64,000 nt of DNA from Methylophilus sp. QUAN (GTDB lineage Bacteria > Pseudomonadota > Gammaproteobacteria > Burkholderiales > Methylophilaceae). Each line of letters opens with the position of its first letter. The first letter of the stretch is position 1. This document shows positions 34,081-42,724 of this stretch, piece after piece. The DNA lies in assembly GCF_015354445.1 (NCBI RefSeq), contig NZ_JADKYT010000001.1:1178001-1242000 (forward strand), given 5' to 3'. Both the position numbers and the translations under genes were made by a program. The notes beneath the pieces were generated by a model. That model saw only the letters and a list, made by a program, of their open reading frames with translations. It ran no database searches and was not told the origin of the DNA.

Positions 34081-36324
34081 TTAGCGGCTGTTTATAAATG
34101 CTTCAAACGCGTGTGCAGGCAGCGGCTTAGAGAACAAATATCCTTGTACTTCATCACAGCCGGATTCACGCAAATGCTTGAGCATGGCTTCATCTTCTAC
34201 GCCTTCGGCGATCACTTCTAAATTCAAGGTATGTGCCATCTGCACAATGGCGCGCACAATGGCGGCGTCGTTGGGGTCGGTGTTGATATCACGCACAAAC
34301 GATTGGTCGATTTTGAGGCGGTCGATATTGAATCGTTTGAGGTAGGCGAGGCTGGAGTAGCCGGTGCCAAAGTCGTCGATGGCGAGTTTCACACCTAGTT
34401 GTTTCAGCACATCGAGTTGGGCAAGCAGGTGGTCTATGTCTTCGAGCAAAATAGACTCAGTGAGTTCGAGTTCTAGCAGGCGTGGTTCAAGGCCGGTTCT
34501 TTCCAGGGCTTTGATAATCACTTTATCAAGGTTGCCGCGGCGGAATTGCACGGCCGAGACGTTGACGGCAATGCTGAGCGGTGGCAGGCCGTTCTTTTGC
34601 CATTCCATGGCCTGGCGGCAGGCTTCTTCTATCACCCACTCACCAATCTCGACAATCAGGCCGGTCTGCTCGGCAATGGCGATAAATTGTGCCGGGGGTT
34701 GCATGCCGTTGTGCGGATGACGCCAGCGGATCAGCGCTTCGGCGCCAATGACTTGCGCGCTGCTGAGGTTGATTTGCGGCTGGTAATGTAGCTCAAACTG
34801 GTGGTGGGCGAGGGCTTCGCGCAGGCCGTAGGCGATGTTGAGGTAGTGCAGGCTGTCAGTATTCAGTTTCTCAGTAAAGAAACGGGCCGTGTTACGGCCT
34901 TCTTCTTTGGCTTGCGACATGGCTTTACGCGCGCGGCCAAACAGCTTTTCAAAGTCGTTGCCATCGGTGGGGTAGACGGCGACACCGACTGAGCAGGAGG
35001 TGGAAATATTGTTACCGGCAAAGGCAAATGGTGATGAGATTTCGTTGAGCAGCGTATCTACAATATAGCTGATGGACTCATCATCGTGCATATGATTGAG
35101 CAGGATGATGAATTCATCGCCGCCGTGGCGGCAGATGCTGTCAGTCTCGCGCAAACAGGCTTTAAGGCGCTCGGCAAAAAGTCTCAGCAGCTTATCGCCC
35201 GAGGCATAGCCCAGTGAGTCATTGAGAAACTTGAAGTTATCCAGGTTGAGCGCGAGTACGCCAATGTTGCTATTGGCCGTAGCCGCCATGGAAATGGCGT
35301 TTTCCAGCCTGTCGCGGAACAGGGTAATGTCTGGCAGGCCGGTCAGGGCGTCATGTGAGGATAAATACTGAATCTCTTTTTGTGCCGACTTAAGGTCACT
35401 GATATCACTGAAGGTGCCTACGTAATGCGTGACTTCTCCGGCGGTATTTTTGACTTCAGTGATCGAGAGCCACTCGGGGAACACTTCGCCGTTTTTGCGC
35501 CGGTTCCAGATTTCACCGCGCCAATGGCCAAAGTTGGTGACGCTCTCCCACAGGTTGCGGTAGAAACCTGCATCGTGCAGGCCGGAGGAAAGGACTTTAG
35601 GCGTTTTGCCCTTAATGTCATCCAGGGTAAAGCCTTGCATCTTGGTAAATGCCGGATTCACAGACAAAATCACCTGGCGTACATCGGTCACCATAATGCC
35701 TTGCTCGCTGCCTTCGAACACTTTTTCGAATTGACGCAGGCTCTCTTGTGATTTATTGCGGTTGAGCACGATCCCTATGATGGCTGAGCCGATTTCTAGC
35801 AGCATGCGGTGAAACTGGCCGGGCTCACGGTGCTCAAAGCTGGAGAGGGCGAAGGTACCAATGACCTTGTTTTCGGCGGAGAAAATCGGGATAGACCAGC
35901 AGGACCTGACGTCAAACTCATAGGCCAGGTGGCGGATATCTTGCCAGCGTTCGTCGGTAAAGGTATTGCTGACATATTGCACTTTTTGCTGGTAAATCAC
36001 GTTGCCGCAAGAGCCGCCCCCTGGGCTGGGGCGCAAACCGTTAATTTTGTGGATTTGTGCCAGGGTAAGGCTGGGTGCGGCGTAGACGTTGAGAAATTCG
36101 TTATTGTCATCCATCAGCATGACAGAGCTGAAGGCATTGGTGAGCAGGTTTTCGGCCAGGCGGCAGATTTGGTTGATCACTTCCATGTGATCTGCGCCGC
36201 GTGCGACTGACTCCAGGATGGCGCGTTGTAAGGTGAGCAGCTGGTTTTGCTCCGCAATAGACAGCGGCCCGCTGTCTATTGGGTTGACATGTTGAACCGA
36301 TGAAGCATTAGGGTGTGCGCTCAA
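34081..36324 (-). CDS. GAF-PAS-GGDEF-EAL cyclic-di-GMP protein
   Basis: Soluble 747-residue signalling protein. Order: GAF domain (about 40-195, with LRPSPGGGSCGNVIYQ and SCWSIPIFS), PAS-PAC (about 208-320, GSEQGIMVTD through VGTFSDISD), GGDEF domain with the intact signature RHGGDEF near residue 410, and EAL domain with AEALIRW near 535, plus NVSAVQF, ELTES and IDDFGTGYSSL, the metal and substrate residues of active phosphodiesterases. Both catalytic signatures are present, so it may make and break c-di-GMP, though such proteins usually act mainly as phosphodiesterases. The GAF sensor with its GGSCG loop is like those in light or redox-independent ligand sensors; the ligand is unknown. Confidence 0.93.
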   Translation of the reverse strand: MSAHPNASSVQHVNPIDSGPLSIAEQNQLLTLQRAILESVARGADHMEVINQICRLAENLLTNAFSSVMLMDDNNEFLNVYAAPSLTLAQIHKINGLRPSPGGGSCGNVIYQQKVQYVSNTFTDERWQDIRHLAYEFDVRSCWSIPIFSAENKVIGTFALSSFEHREPGQFHRMLLEIGSAIIGIVLNRNKSQESLRQFEKVFEGSEQGIMVTDVRQVILSVNPAFTKMQGFTLDDIKGKTPKVLSSGLHDAGFYRNLWESVTNFGHWRGEIWNRRKNGEVFPEWLSITEVKNTAGEVTHYVGTFSDISDLKSAQKEIQYLSSHDALTGLPDITLFRDRLENAISMAATANSNIGVLALNLDNFKFLNDSLGYASGDKLLRLFAERLKACLRETDSICRHGGDEFIILLNHMHDDESISYIVDTLLNEISSPFAFAGNNISTSCSVGVAVYPTDGNDFEKLFGRARKAMSQAKEEGRNTARFFTEKLNTDSLHYLNIAYGLREALAHHQFELHYQPQINLSSAQVIGAEALIRWRHPHNGMQPPAQFIAIAEQTGLIVEIGEWVIEEACRQAMEWQKNGLPPLSIAVNVSAVQFRRGNLDKVIIKALERTGLEPRLLELELTESILLEDIDHLLAQLDVLKQLGVKLAIDDFGTGYSSLAYLKRFNIDRLKIDQSFVRDINTDPNDAAIVRAIVQMAHTLNLEVIAEGVEDEAMLKHLRESGCDEVQGYLFSKPLPAHAFEAFINSR

Positions 36325-36405
36325 AGGAGTATCCAGTCTTTTATAGAATGGTTTGTTTGCTAATTAGTGTTCCCTTTTTGTCAATTGATGTCAATAGGTT
36401 TGATG

Positions 36406-37611
36406 TTAGCGGGTCTGGTTTTCCAGTTGCGGCATCACCCATTTGCGGAACATCAGTGGCGTAATCATAGTGGTCACCACGCCCATCAGCACCAGCACCG
36501 AGAACAGATCCTGGCCAATAAAGCCGCGGTCGTAGGCGATGCTGGCAATAACCAGTTCCATGACGCCACGGCCATTGAGGATAAAGCCTATGCCCAGTGA
36601 GTCGCTTTTAGAGAGGCCGATGAGGCGGCCACCCAGCCAGCCAGCGAGGATTTTGGTCACGATAGACACGGCGAGCACGACCGCGACAAACCAGAATGAG
36701 TCGATGACTTGCATTTTGAACTCCAGGCCAAGGTAGGCAAAAAATACCGGTGCCAAAAATCCACCTGTAATTGAGCTCAGGGTTAACTCGAGCTCTTTGT
36801 AGCGAGCGGGCAGGAAGAACTTGCGGTCTATGAGCAAGGCCCCAAAAAAAGCGCCAATGACAAAGTGGAAGCCCAGCGCCGCACTGACCGAGCCGAATAT
36901 CAGTACCAGCAGCAATAGCAGGCCGAAGAGGGCTTCGTTGCCTATCAATTCCACCAGTTTTTCTGACCACTGGTCTATGCTGATGCCTTTTTCAATGACT
37001 TTTTTAATCAGCAAGCTGACGCTGACAATGAGTACAATCAGCAGGATCAGCTTCCAGCTGGCATGGAAAATAGCACCGCCCACGGCCTGGTAGGATTTTT
37101 GTTCTGGCAGGTTAAGAATCACGCCCAACACCAGCAGGGCAGCAATATCATTAAAAATAGCGGTAGCGACCGAGTAGCGCGCGATGTTGGAGTCCAGTAA
37201 TTTAAAGCTCTGCAAGATGCTGACGGTGACTGGCAGTGCCGTAATCGACACGCACAAGCCGAGAAAAATCGTGCGGCTGACATCGAGGCCAAAGCCTATG
37301 CCCACCAGGATGCCACCGGTGAGTGGTAGTAAAAATCCTAGCAGGGCAATGACCACGCCTTTGCCGCGCATGGAATCGATCACTTCCTTGAAGTTCATCT
37401 CCAGACCTGCAGAAAGCACGATCAAAAACACGGCGAACTCAGAGATGCCTGATAGCGCCGGGGTTGGCGCAATCAGGTTGAGAATGCTGGGGCCCAGAAT
37501 CACCCCGGCCAGCATTTCACCAATAATCGCCGGTTGGTTAAAGCGGCTGAATACCTGGCCTAGCAGGCGGGCGGTGACGATGAGGATAAGCAGGGTAGTC
37601 AATAAAGGCAT
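36406..37611 (-). CDS. CPA2-family cation:proton antiporter (Kef/NapA-like)
   Basis: Inner-membrane antiporter of 401 residues with about twelve hydrophobic segments: QPAIIGEMLAGVILGPSIL near the start, FLIVLSAGLEMNF, TALPVTVSILQSF and IFNDIAALLVLGVI, where the ND pair marks the ion-binding site of electrogenic-type CPA2 members, and LNGRGVMELVIASIA near the end. No RCK (TrkA-N) domain is attached, unlike full KefB/C. Likely Na+ or K+ exchange for protons. An 18-bp palindrome stands in the upstream gap. Confidence 0.9.
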   Translation of the reverse strand: MPLLTTLLILIVTARLLGQVFSRFNQPAIIGEMLAGVILGPSILNLIAPTPALSGISEFAVFLIVLSAGLEMNFKEVIDSMRGKGVVIALLGFLLPLTGGILVGIGFGLDVSRTIFLGLCVSITALPVTVSILQSFKLLDSNIARYSVATAIFNDIAALLVLGVILNLPEQKSYQAVGGAIFHASWKLILLIVLIVSVSLLIKKVIEKGISIDQWSEKLVELIGNEALFGLLLLLVLIFGSVSAALGFHFVIGAFFGALLIDRKFFLPARYKELELTLSSITGGFLAPVFFAYLGLEFKMQVIDSFWFVAVVLAVSIVTKILAGWLGGRLIGLSKSDSLGIGFILNGRGVMELVIASIAYDRGFIGQDLFSVLVLMGVVTTMITPLMFRKWVMPQLENQTR

Positions 37612-37684
37612 GATTCTCTCTTTGTTTTGTTACCAGACAGCCGCCAGCGTTGGATGGTTCTGCATGTGGGGACGCACAATAAAA

Positions 37685-37702
37685 ATACATTCATGAATGT
37701 AT
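37685..37702. promoter_or_regulatory. 18-bp perfect palindrome upstream of the antiporter gene
   Basis: ATACATTCATGAATGTAT is a perfect palindrome in the 198-bp gap between the antiporter and the diguanylate cyclase genes, 74 bp upstream of the antiporter start. The TACATnCATG-type half sites resemble operators of the TetR/AcrR family. No TetR gene is in the window, so the regulator would be encoded elsewhere. Confidence 0.6.
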
Positions 37703-37809
37703 AATTATTTAGAGTGTAAATCATTTATACAGGCAATGGCACGCCTGGTTTGTAAAAAAAACAGGTGATTCAACGCTGAGGAAGGTAAAGTAGAGTGGCG
37801 CTGTCAGCC

Positions 37810-39405
37810 TTAGTTGGCGAGCACTTGTATCATTTCTTTGCGGTTTTTGCGCGAACGTTTGTTGGCGTACATGCGTTTGTCGGCAATGCGCATCAGTTCT
37901 TCGGTATTGCTGGCTTCATGGGCAAAGACGACGCCCATGCTGGCGCCAGCGCTGACAAACCCTTCTTTCTGCATTTGCAGATGTGTGTATTCAAGCTGAT
38001 GCTGGCACCACTCCACATCATCCTCATGGCACACGATGGCAAATTCATCGCCACCCAGGCGATATAACTGGCCGTGGATATCCAGTTTTTTGGAGAGGAT
38101 CTGGCTGAAGCTTTTTAATAAATGATCGCCGGCCTCGTGGCCGAAATGGTCGTTCACATACTTAAGGTTATCCATGTCTAGAAACATCAAGCAACCATGC
38201 TCTGGAAACTGTAGCATTTGGTTCTCAAGCGCGTGCCGGTTCGGCATCTCCGTGAGCCTGTCTGTCATGGCTAATGAGCGTGTGCTTTGCAGTTCAGCCA
38301 GCATGTGCTCTTTTTCTTTATGCAACCGGTTAATCTGGAAAGCAACCAGTAGTGAGAGCATGATGGCTTCCACCGCAACGGCGATCAGGCCGAGTTGTTC
38401 TATAGTCCAGGCGTTGGAAGTCAGGCGTTCTGCCGTGATGGATAATCCCCCCAGTACACCAAAAACGGTGATGGCAATCAGGTAGAGTTGGGCAATGCGG
38501 TGTTTTTTCAAACTGAGCCTGATGCCACAGATCAGGCCAAATGTCAGGAAAATGGCCACGCCAAATCTATCCATTTCCAGCATCCAGTTAGGGAAGATCA
38601 TGGCTGTGACCAGCAGGGCCAGCAGTGCGGTGCGGGCTAGCAGGGACAGATGGTAAAGCTTGGGATGGTGCAACGGGTTGATGCCCAGCAAGTGGCAGAC
38701 AAAGCTGACATAAGCCAGGTTGGAGAACAGAATAGGCAAGCTGGTGAGGTAGAACCAATGCCATTCAAACAACTGTTTAAAGGCACCCAGCGCCGCACTT
38801 TGGAAAACCAGGTTGCCGAGGATAAACAGGGCGTACATACGCTCGGTCGCATGGCCGGGGGCGGCGCCTATTGCTGCATAATAGGTGAAGATACCTAATA
38901 GCACACCGAGCAGCAACAGGCTGGTCGCGCTGGTGAAGTTGACCTGCTGCTGGTAGCTGGCCAGTTCAGAGACAAACACTTCAGGTTGTGCCAGATAATA
39001 AGGAGATTGCAGCCAGGTGATCAACCGGTAAGTACCAGGCGTCAGGTGAATAATACGGCCATGCCTGAGCATGAAAGGATCGCTTTCCGGACTGCTTAAA
39101 CCACCTTTGATAATGCTGGTTTGTTGGTTGCTGTCGGTGATTTCATGTTGAAAATGCGCGATGGTCGAGGTGTTTTTGAAGTCAATCACATACTGGTTTG
39201 CATGTGAAATCCTCAACACGCTTTGGCAGACGAATTTACCGCCTTGCAGCGGAATGCTGGCAACAATCACCCCTTTGCTGTTCATGCAGGTCGTGCCAAG
39301 CAGGGTCGGCGCGGCTGCTGAGGCCTGCGGCATCAGGGAAACCCATAACGCAATCAGCATCCAGAATAAGAAACGTTGCAAGCCTATTGTCCAGTAAAGT
39401 ATCAA
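37810..39405 (-). CDS. 7TM-sensor diguanylate cyclase
   Basis: Membrane-bound GGDEF protein of 531 residues. A signal-anchor or signal peptide (FLFWMLIALWVSLMPQASA) is followed by a periplasmic beta-rich domain (about 35-165, with the two cysteines TCMNSK and FVCQS), then seven hydrophobic segments of the 7TMR-DISM type (from about 170 to 360) and a C-terminal GGDEF domain with DRLTEMPNRHALE and the intact RLGGDEFAIV. It should make c-di-GMP in response to a periplasmic ligand, possibly a sugar, since 7TMR-DISM extracellular domains are often carbohydrate-binding-like; that is inference. Confidence 0.9.
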   Translation of the reverse strand: MILYWTIGLQRFLFWMLIALWVSLMPQASAAAPTLLGTTCMNSKGVIVASIPLQGGKFVCQSVLRISHANQYVIDFKNTSTIAHFQHEITDSNQQTSIIKGGLSSPESDPFMLRHGRIIHLTPGTYRLITWLQSPYYLAQPEVFVSELASYQQQVNFTSATSLLLLGVLLGIFTYYAAIGAAPGHATERMYALFILGNLVFQSAALGAFKQLFEWHWFYLTSLPILFSNLAYVSFVCHLLGINPLHHPKLYHLSLLARTALLALLVTAMIFPNWMLEMDRFGVAIFLTFGLICGIRLSLKKHRIAQLYLIAITVFGVLGGLSITAERLTSNAWTIEQLGLIAVAVEAIMLSLLVAFQINRLHKEKEHMLAELQSTRSLAMTDRLTEMPNRHALENQMLQFPEHGCLMFLDMDNLKYVNDHFGHEAGDHLLKSFSQILSKKLDIHGQLYRLGGDEFAIVCHEDDVEWCQHQLEYTHLQMQKEGFVSAGASMGVVFAHEASNTEELMRIADKRMYANKRSRKNRKEMIQVLAN

Positions 39406-39500
39406 ATCTCGACGCAGTGTACATGAAACATTCCGTAGGGCGGACGTGAGTAAGCATTAAATAAGGCAAAGAATTACTAACTAACGTGTGGCAAATAGCC

Positions 39501-39527
39501 AATAAAAAACCCGCATAAATGCGGGTT
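39501..39527 (-). terminator. terminator after the small lipoprotein gene
   Basis: Arms AACCCGCA and TGCGGGTT around a 4-base loop. Read leftward, a run of six T follows the stem, and the hairpin lies 20 bp after the lipoprotein stop. Confidence 0.85.
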
Positions 39528-39546
39528 GCAGGCAGGCTAAAAATGC

Positions 39547-39795
39547 TTATTTATCTTCGACAGCGGCTTTCGCTGCGTCTGCCGTTTCTGCGGCTTGCTG
39601 CTCAGCGGCAGCCGCTGCTTCCTTCGCTGCCTTGACTGCGTCGGCTGCGGCATCTTTGGCTTCGCTGGCCGCTGTGTCGGCATGTTCTTGTGCAGATTCA
39701 ATGGCTTGTTCAATCTGTGGCTCTTTGTCACTGCAAGCCACCAACAGCGTGCTGCTCAAGGTAGCAATCAGTAATAAACGAATGAATGATGACAT
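39547..39795 (-). CDS. small alanine-rich lipoprotein
   Basis: An 82-residue protein with a lipoprotein signal peptide: hydrophobic LLLIATLSSTLLVACS with lipobox LVAC, so Cys21 would be lipidated. The mature part is almost wholly Ala, Glu, Lys, Asp and Gln in a heptad-like pattern (AASEAKDAAADAVKAAKEAA), predicting one long helix or coiled coil, as in Lpp-like envelope lipoproteins. No known family is recognised. Followed by a terminator, so probably a short, strongly expressed single-gene transcript. Confidence 0.78.
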   Translation of the reverse strand: MSSFIRLLLIATLSSTLLVACSDKEPQIEQAIESAQEHADTAASEAKDAAADAVKAAKEAAAAAEQQAAETADAAKAAVEDK

Positions 39796-39844
39796 AGTCG
39801 TGTCCTTTATAAGATGAGTGGTTGGCTATTGTGATGTGAGATGT

Positions 39845-40342
39845 TTAATCTGGGATACGCAAGACCTGGCCAGGATAGATTTTGTCTGGATGGTTGAGCA
39901 TAGGGCGATTGGCCTCAAAAATTTTCATATAGCTATTGGCATTACCATACATTTCTTTGGCGACTTTAGACAAGGTATCCCCTTTCACCACCGTGTAAAA
40001 CCTGGCTTCAGGTGCTGGGCTAGGCACATGCAGCTGGTCTTGCACCGCTTCAACGCCTGCGACATTGCCGCAGCACAGCAGGATTTTTTCTTTATTTTCT
40101 TGCGTATCAATATTGCCTTGTACGATCACGGTGCCACTGGCGCCATCAAACTTCACATCATAGCCGGTGGTCGGTAAATTGTTTTTGGCAATATAGCTTT
40201 GAATGGCTTTGGCCGCGGCCGCGTTAGCCGCGTCAACGTTTACCGGGGTAGGTGCCTTGCTTGCTGTTTCCTGCGCAGCTTTGGCTTCTCCGGCGCCAAA
40301 CAGTTTTTCACCTGCTTCTTTGATAAAAGAAAATAATCCCAT
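39845..40342 (-). CDS. BON-LysM protein (YgaU/Kbp-like)
   Basis: A 165-residue protein. It starts MGLFSFIKEAGEKLFG as in E. coli YgaU (Kbp), then has a BON domain (about 45-105, GYDVKFDGASGTVIVQGNIDT in parts) and a C-terminal LysM domain (FYTVVKGDTLSKVAKEMYGNANSY through IYPGQVLRIPD). E. coli Kbp is a cytoplasmic potassium-binding protein. There is no signal peptide. ATG 40342 has AGGAG upstream; a longer in-frame start has no ribosome site. The link to the Kup potassium cluster 14 kb away is only thematic. Confidence 0.9.
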   Translation of the reverse strand: MGLFSFIKEAGEKLFGAGEAKAAQETASKAPTPVNVDAANAAAAKAIQSYIAKNNLPTTGYDVKFDGASGTVIVQGNIDTQENKEKILLCCGNVAGVEAVQDQLHVPSPAPEARFYTVVKGDTLSKVAKEMYGNANSYMKIFEANRPMLNHPDKIYPGQVLRIPD

Positions 40343-40435
40343 CACTTGCTCCTGACTTGTTATTTTATGAAAAGAAATTTCATCATAGCAAATTGGCGCC
40401 GCGGTCACTACCCGTTGAGCTTAAAAATGTCGTTG

Positions 40436-41038
40436 CTAGGGCAAAGTTTGTAACTGGCTGGCAATTTGGTCACTCAGCAGGTCCAGATCCTGGCCCAAGG
40501 CACGTACCAAGGCTGGATAACCGTTTTCAGCCAACGGTGTGCTGAACTTGAATGCCCGGCTGGGGCCTGCCACCTGATTGGCGCTGATAAGTTGCCATTG
40601 CCCGCTGAGGACTGCATAACCGCGCATCTGCCCGTGAAACTGCTCTATGGTCAGGTGCAGGGTGTTGGCGGCGGGCAAGCCAGGTTGCGGGTCAACCACA
40701 AGGGTATTTCCTAATCGGCTGGCGAGGCGTGCGCGCAGGCCGCGTCGTAACTCCTGCGACAGGTTGTCTACCCAAAGATGGTCACGTGCTGGCTGCATGG
40801 TGATATCGTCGGTCTGGATGATGATGCGGTCTGTATCCAGGTAATCGGCCAACTGGAGACGGCCAAGTGCGAGGGTGCGCGTCAGTGTGGGCGTTTGCGT
40901 GGTGGCAGGCTGCGGCGTTGTTACTTCCGGCAGGCTGTAACGTTCGGTTTTCACTGGCGGGTTTGATTTGAAGCAGCCGCTTAAGCTGAGTCCCAGCAAT
41001 ACCGCCAGCCCCAATCGTAATTGTATTTTTTTTGTCAT
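40436..41038 (-). CDS. pqiC: PqiC-like outer-membrane lipoprotein
   Basis: Lipoprotein of 200 residues, signal peptide with lipobox LSGC (Cys22). The ABC-auxiliary (PqiC/YmbA) pattern RYSLPEV at the start, LGRLQLADYLDTDRIIIQTDD, HLWVDNLSQELRRGLRARLA and a C-terminal SRAFKFSTPL is visible. In E. coli PqiC sits in the outer membrane and docks the PqiB tube that moves phospholipids between membranes. Third gene of pqiABC, 12 bp after pqiB. Confidence 0.9.
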   Translation of the reverse strand: MTKKIQLRLGLAVLLGLSLSGCFKSNPPVKTERYSLPEVTTPQPATTQTPTLTRTLALGRLQLADYLDTDRIIIQTDDITMQPARDHLWVDNLSQELRRGLRARLASRLGNTLVVDPQPGLPAANTLHLTIEQFHGQMRGYAVLSGQWQLISANQVAGPSRAFKFSTPLAENGYPALVRALGQDLDLLSDQIASQLQTLP

Positions 41039-41050
41039 CAGTCGCGTTCC

Positions 41051-42724
41051 TTACGGGGCTGCCGGCGCCATTGGCACTGGGTCGTTAGCTGGTTTGCGGT
41101 CAAACAGGATGGCATTTGGCTGCTCATTCAAGGTGCGCGCCAGCGGCTGGATATCACGCAAGGCTTTATCCAGGCGTTGCAGGGTGGTGGTGAGTTCCTG
41201 ATACGCAGGCGATTCTGGCGACAAGCCTTTCAATGTCGTGCGCAGGTCCTGCATGGTCTGGTTGATATTGGCAGGCATCTGCTGCAAGTCAGGCTGGCTG
41301 AGCAGTTGGTTCACTTGCTGGCTCAGGGCACGGATTTCCTGCATGGTTTTTTCAGACTGCTGCAGGTTTTTATCCAGGCCGGACAAGACCGGTTCGACTT
41401 TCAAACCATTGAGTTTATCCAGCAGGTCAGACAGTTTTTGTTCAATCTGGGCCAGGTTAGTCGAGGTGGTTGGCATCACTGGCAAGCCTTCAAAGCGCTC
41501 GCGCTTGTAAGCCTTAGGGCCGTGTCCGTCCATATTGAGGTCAACAAATACCGAGCCCGTAATCAGGTTGCCGGATTTAAGGGTGGCATGCAGGCCACGC
41601 TGCAACATCTGCGCGATGCGGGTTTTCCATTCTTCCAGGTCAGCCTTGTCATTATCGGCCAGGCGGCCAGGTTCCAGGTGGATCAACACCGGGATGGCGT
41701 AACGGAAGTCTTTTTTACGTTCTGGCGAGTTAAATTTCCACGGCACATTCATCACCGTGCCCACACGCAAGCCGCGGAATTCTACCGGCGCGCCTTTGGA
41801 TAGGCCGCGTACGGTGTCATCTACCAGTAGTACATATTCCAGGTATTGGTCGTAGGTTTGCTGGCGTGCCGCCTCTTCATTGGCAAACAGTTCAAAGGTG
41901 GCCTCGGAGCGCACCGGTTTGCCCATCGGCCTGTCATCGATATGGCCGAAACTGACGCCACCTGCGATGAGGGACTCCACGGTTGGAATATTGGCCTTAA
42001 AGCCTTCGGAATCCAGTTTGACATCAATGCCCACGGTGGTCCAAAAGCGTGTGTTGTCGGTGACCAGCACATCGTAAGGATGTTCGACAAAGAGTTCATG
42101 TTGCATCTGGCGTTGCTTGGGGTCAAACGTGGCACTGACCACACGGCCTACGCGCAAGCCCTGATAACTCACCGGATCACCTACGCGCAAAGAGTTTCCG
42201 ACTTTGCCGATCAGGTTGACGTGCACACCCTGGGCACCATTGAGTGAAATCGGCGGTTGATCCAGCACGGTGAACTGGTCGGTCTCTTCCTGGCTTTTGC
42301 CCGGTTGGAGTTGAATATAAGACCCGGAAATCACCGTATTCAGGCCGCTGATGCCTTCTAGCCCGATGCGTGGTTTGACCACCCACAACTGGGTGTCTTT
42401 GACCAGCATGGGCTGTGCTTTAGGCGTAATGCGCGCCAGCACTTCAATATGGGTGAGGTCTTCTGACAGCGTGACTTGTTCGACCAGGCCGATATCTACG
42501 CTATGCACCTTGATTTTGGTTTTGCCTGCCTCTATGCCCTCGGCATTGGTGAGTGACAGGGTGATTTGCTTGCCCGCCTTGGTGTAGTTGTCGTAAATGA
42601 GCCACAAGCCGATGAGCAGGGCGACGATAGGGACGATCCAGATGGGTGACAGCCGTGCCTGTTTGCTGACTTTGGCCAGCAGCTGGGTATTTTCTTGGGA
42701 ATTCTCTTGATTATTCTCGGTCAT
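41051..42724 (-). CDS. pqiB: PqiB-like MCE protein
   Basis: MCE-family protein of 557 residues with one N-terminal membrane anchor (IWIVPIVALLIGLWLIYD) and three MCE domains; repeats of the type GIEAGKTKIKVHSVDIGLVEQV, VGDPVSYQGLRVGRVV and SKGAPVEFRGLRVGTVMN mark each one. A long C-terminal helical region (KLNGLKVEPVLSGLDKNLQQSE through LNEQPNA) forms the needle-like tube of PqiB, spanning the periplasm for lipid transfer. ATG 42724 overlaps pqiA by 14 bp and has AAGGA upstream. Confidence 0.93.
   Translation of the reverse strand: MTENNQENSQENTQLLAKVSKQARLSPIWIVPIVALLIGLWLIYDNYTKAGKQITLSLTNAEGIEAGKTKIKVHSVDIGLVEQVTLSEDLTHIEVLARITPKAQPMLVKDTQLWVVKPRIGLEGISGLNTVISGSYIQLQPGKSQEETDQFTVLDQPPISLNGAQGVHVNLIGKVGNSLRVGDPVSYQGLRVGRVVSATFDPKQRQMQHELFVEHPYDVLVTDNTRFWTTVGIDVKLDSEGFKANIPTVESLIAGGVSFGHIDDRPMGKPVRSEATFELFANEEAARQQTYDQYLEYVLLVDDTVRGLSKGAPVEFRGLRVGTVMNVPWKFNSPERKKDFRYAIPVLIHLEPGRLADNDKADLEEWKTRIAQMLQRGLHATLKSGNLITGSVFVDLNMDGHGPKAYKRERFEGLPVMPTTSTNLAQIEQKLSDLLDKLNGLKVEPVLSGLDKNLQQSEKTMQEIRALSQQVNQLLSQPDLQQMPANINQTMQDLRTTLKGLSPESPAYQELTTTLQRLDKALRDIQPLARTLNEQPNAILFDRKPANDPVPMAPAAP

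Noticed and set aside
41021-41803. 260-codon plus-strand frame opposite pqiB and pqiC
   Set aside because: Codes a Gln/His/Phe-rich nonsense sequence typical of the antisense of MCE repeats; pqiB is certain on the other strand.
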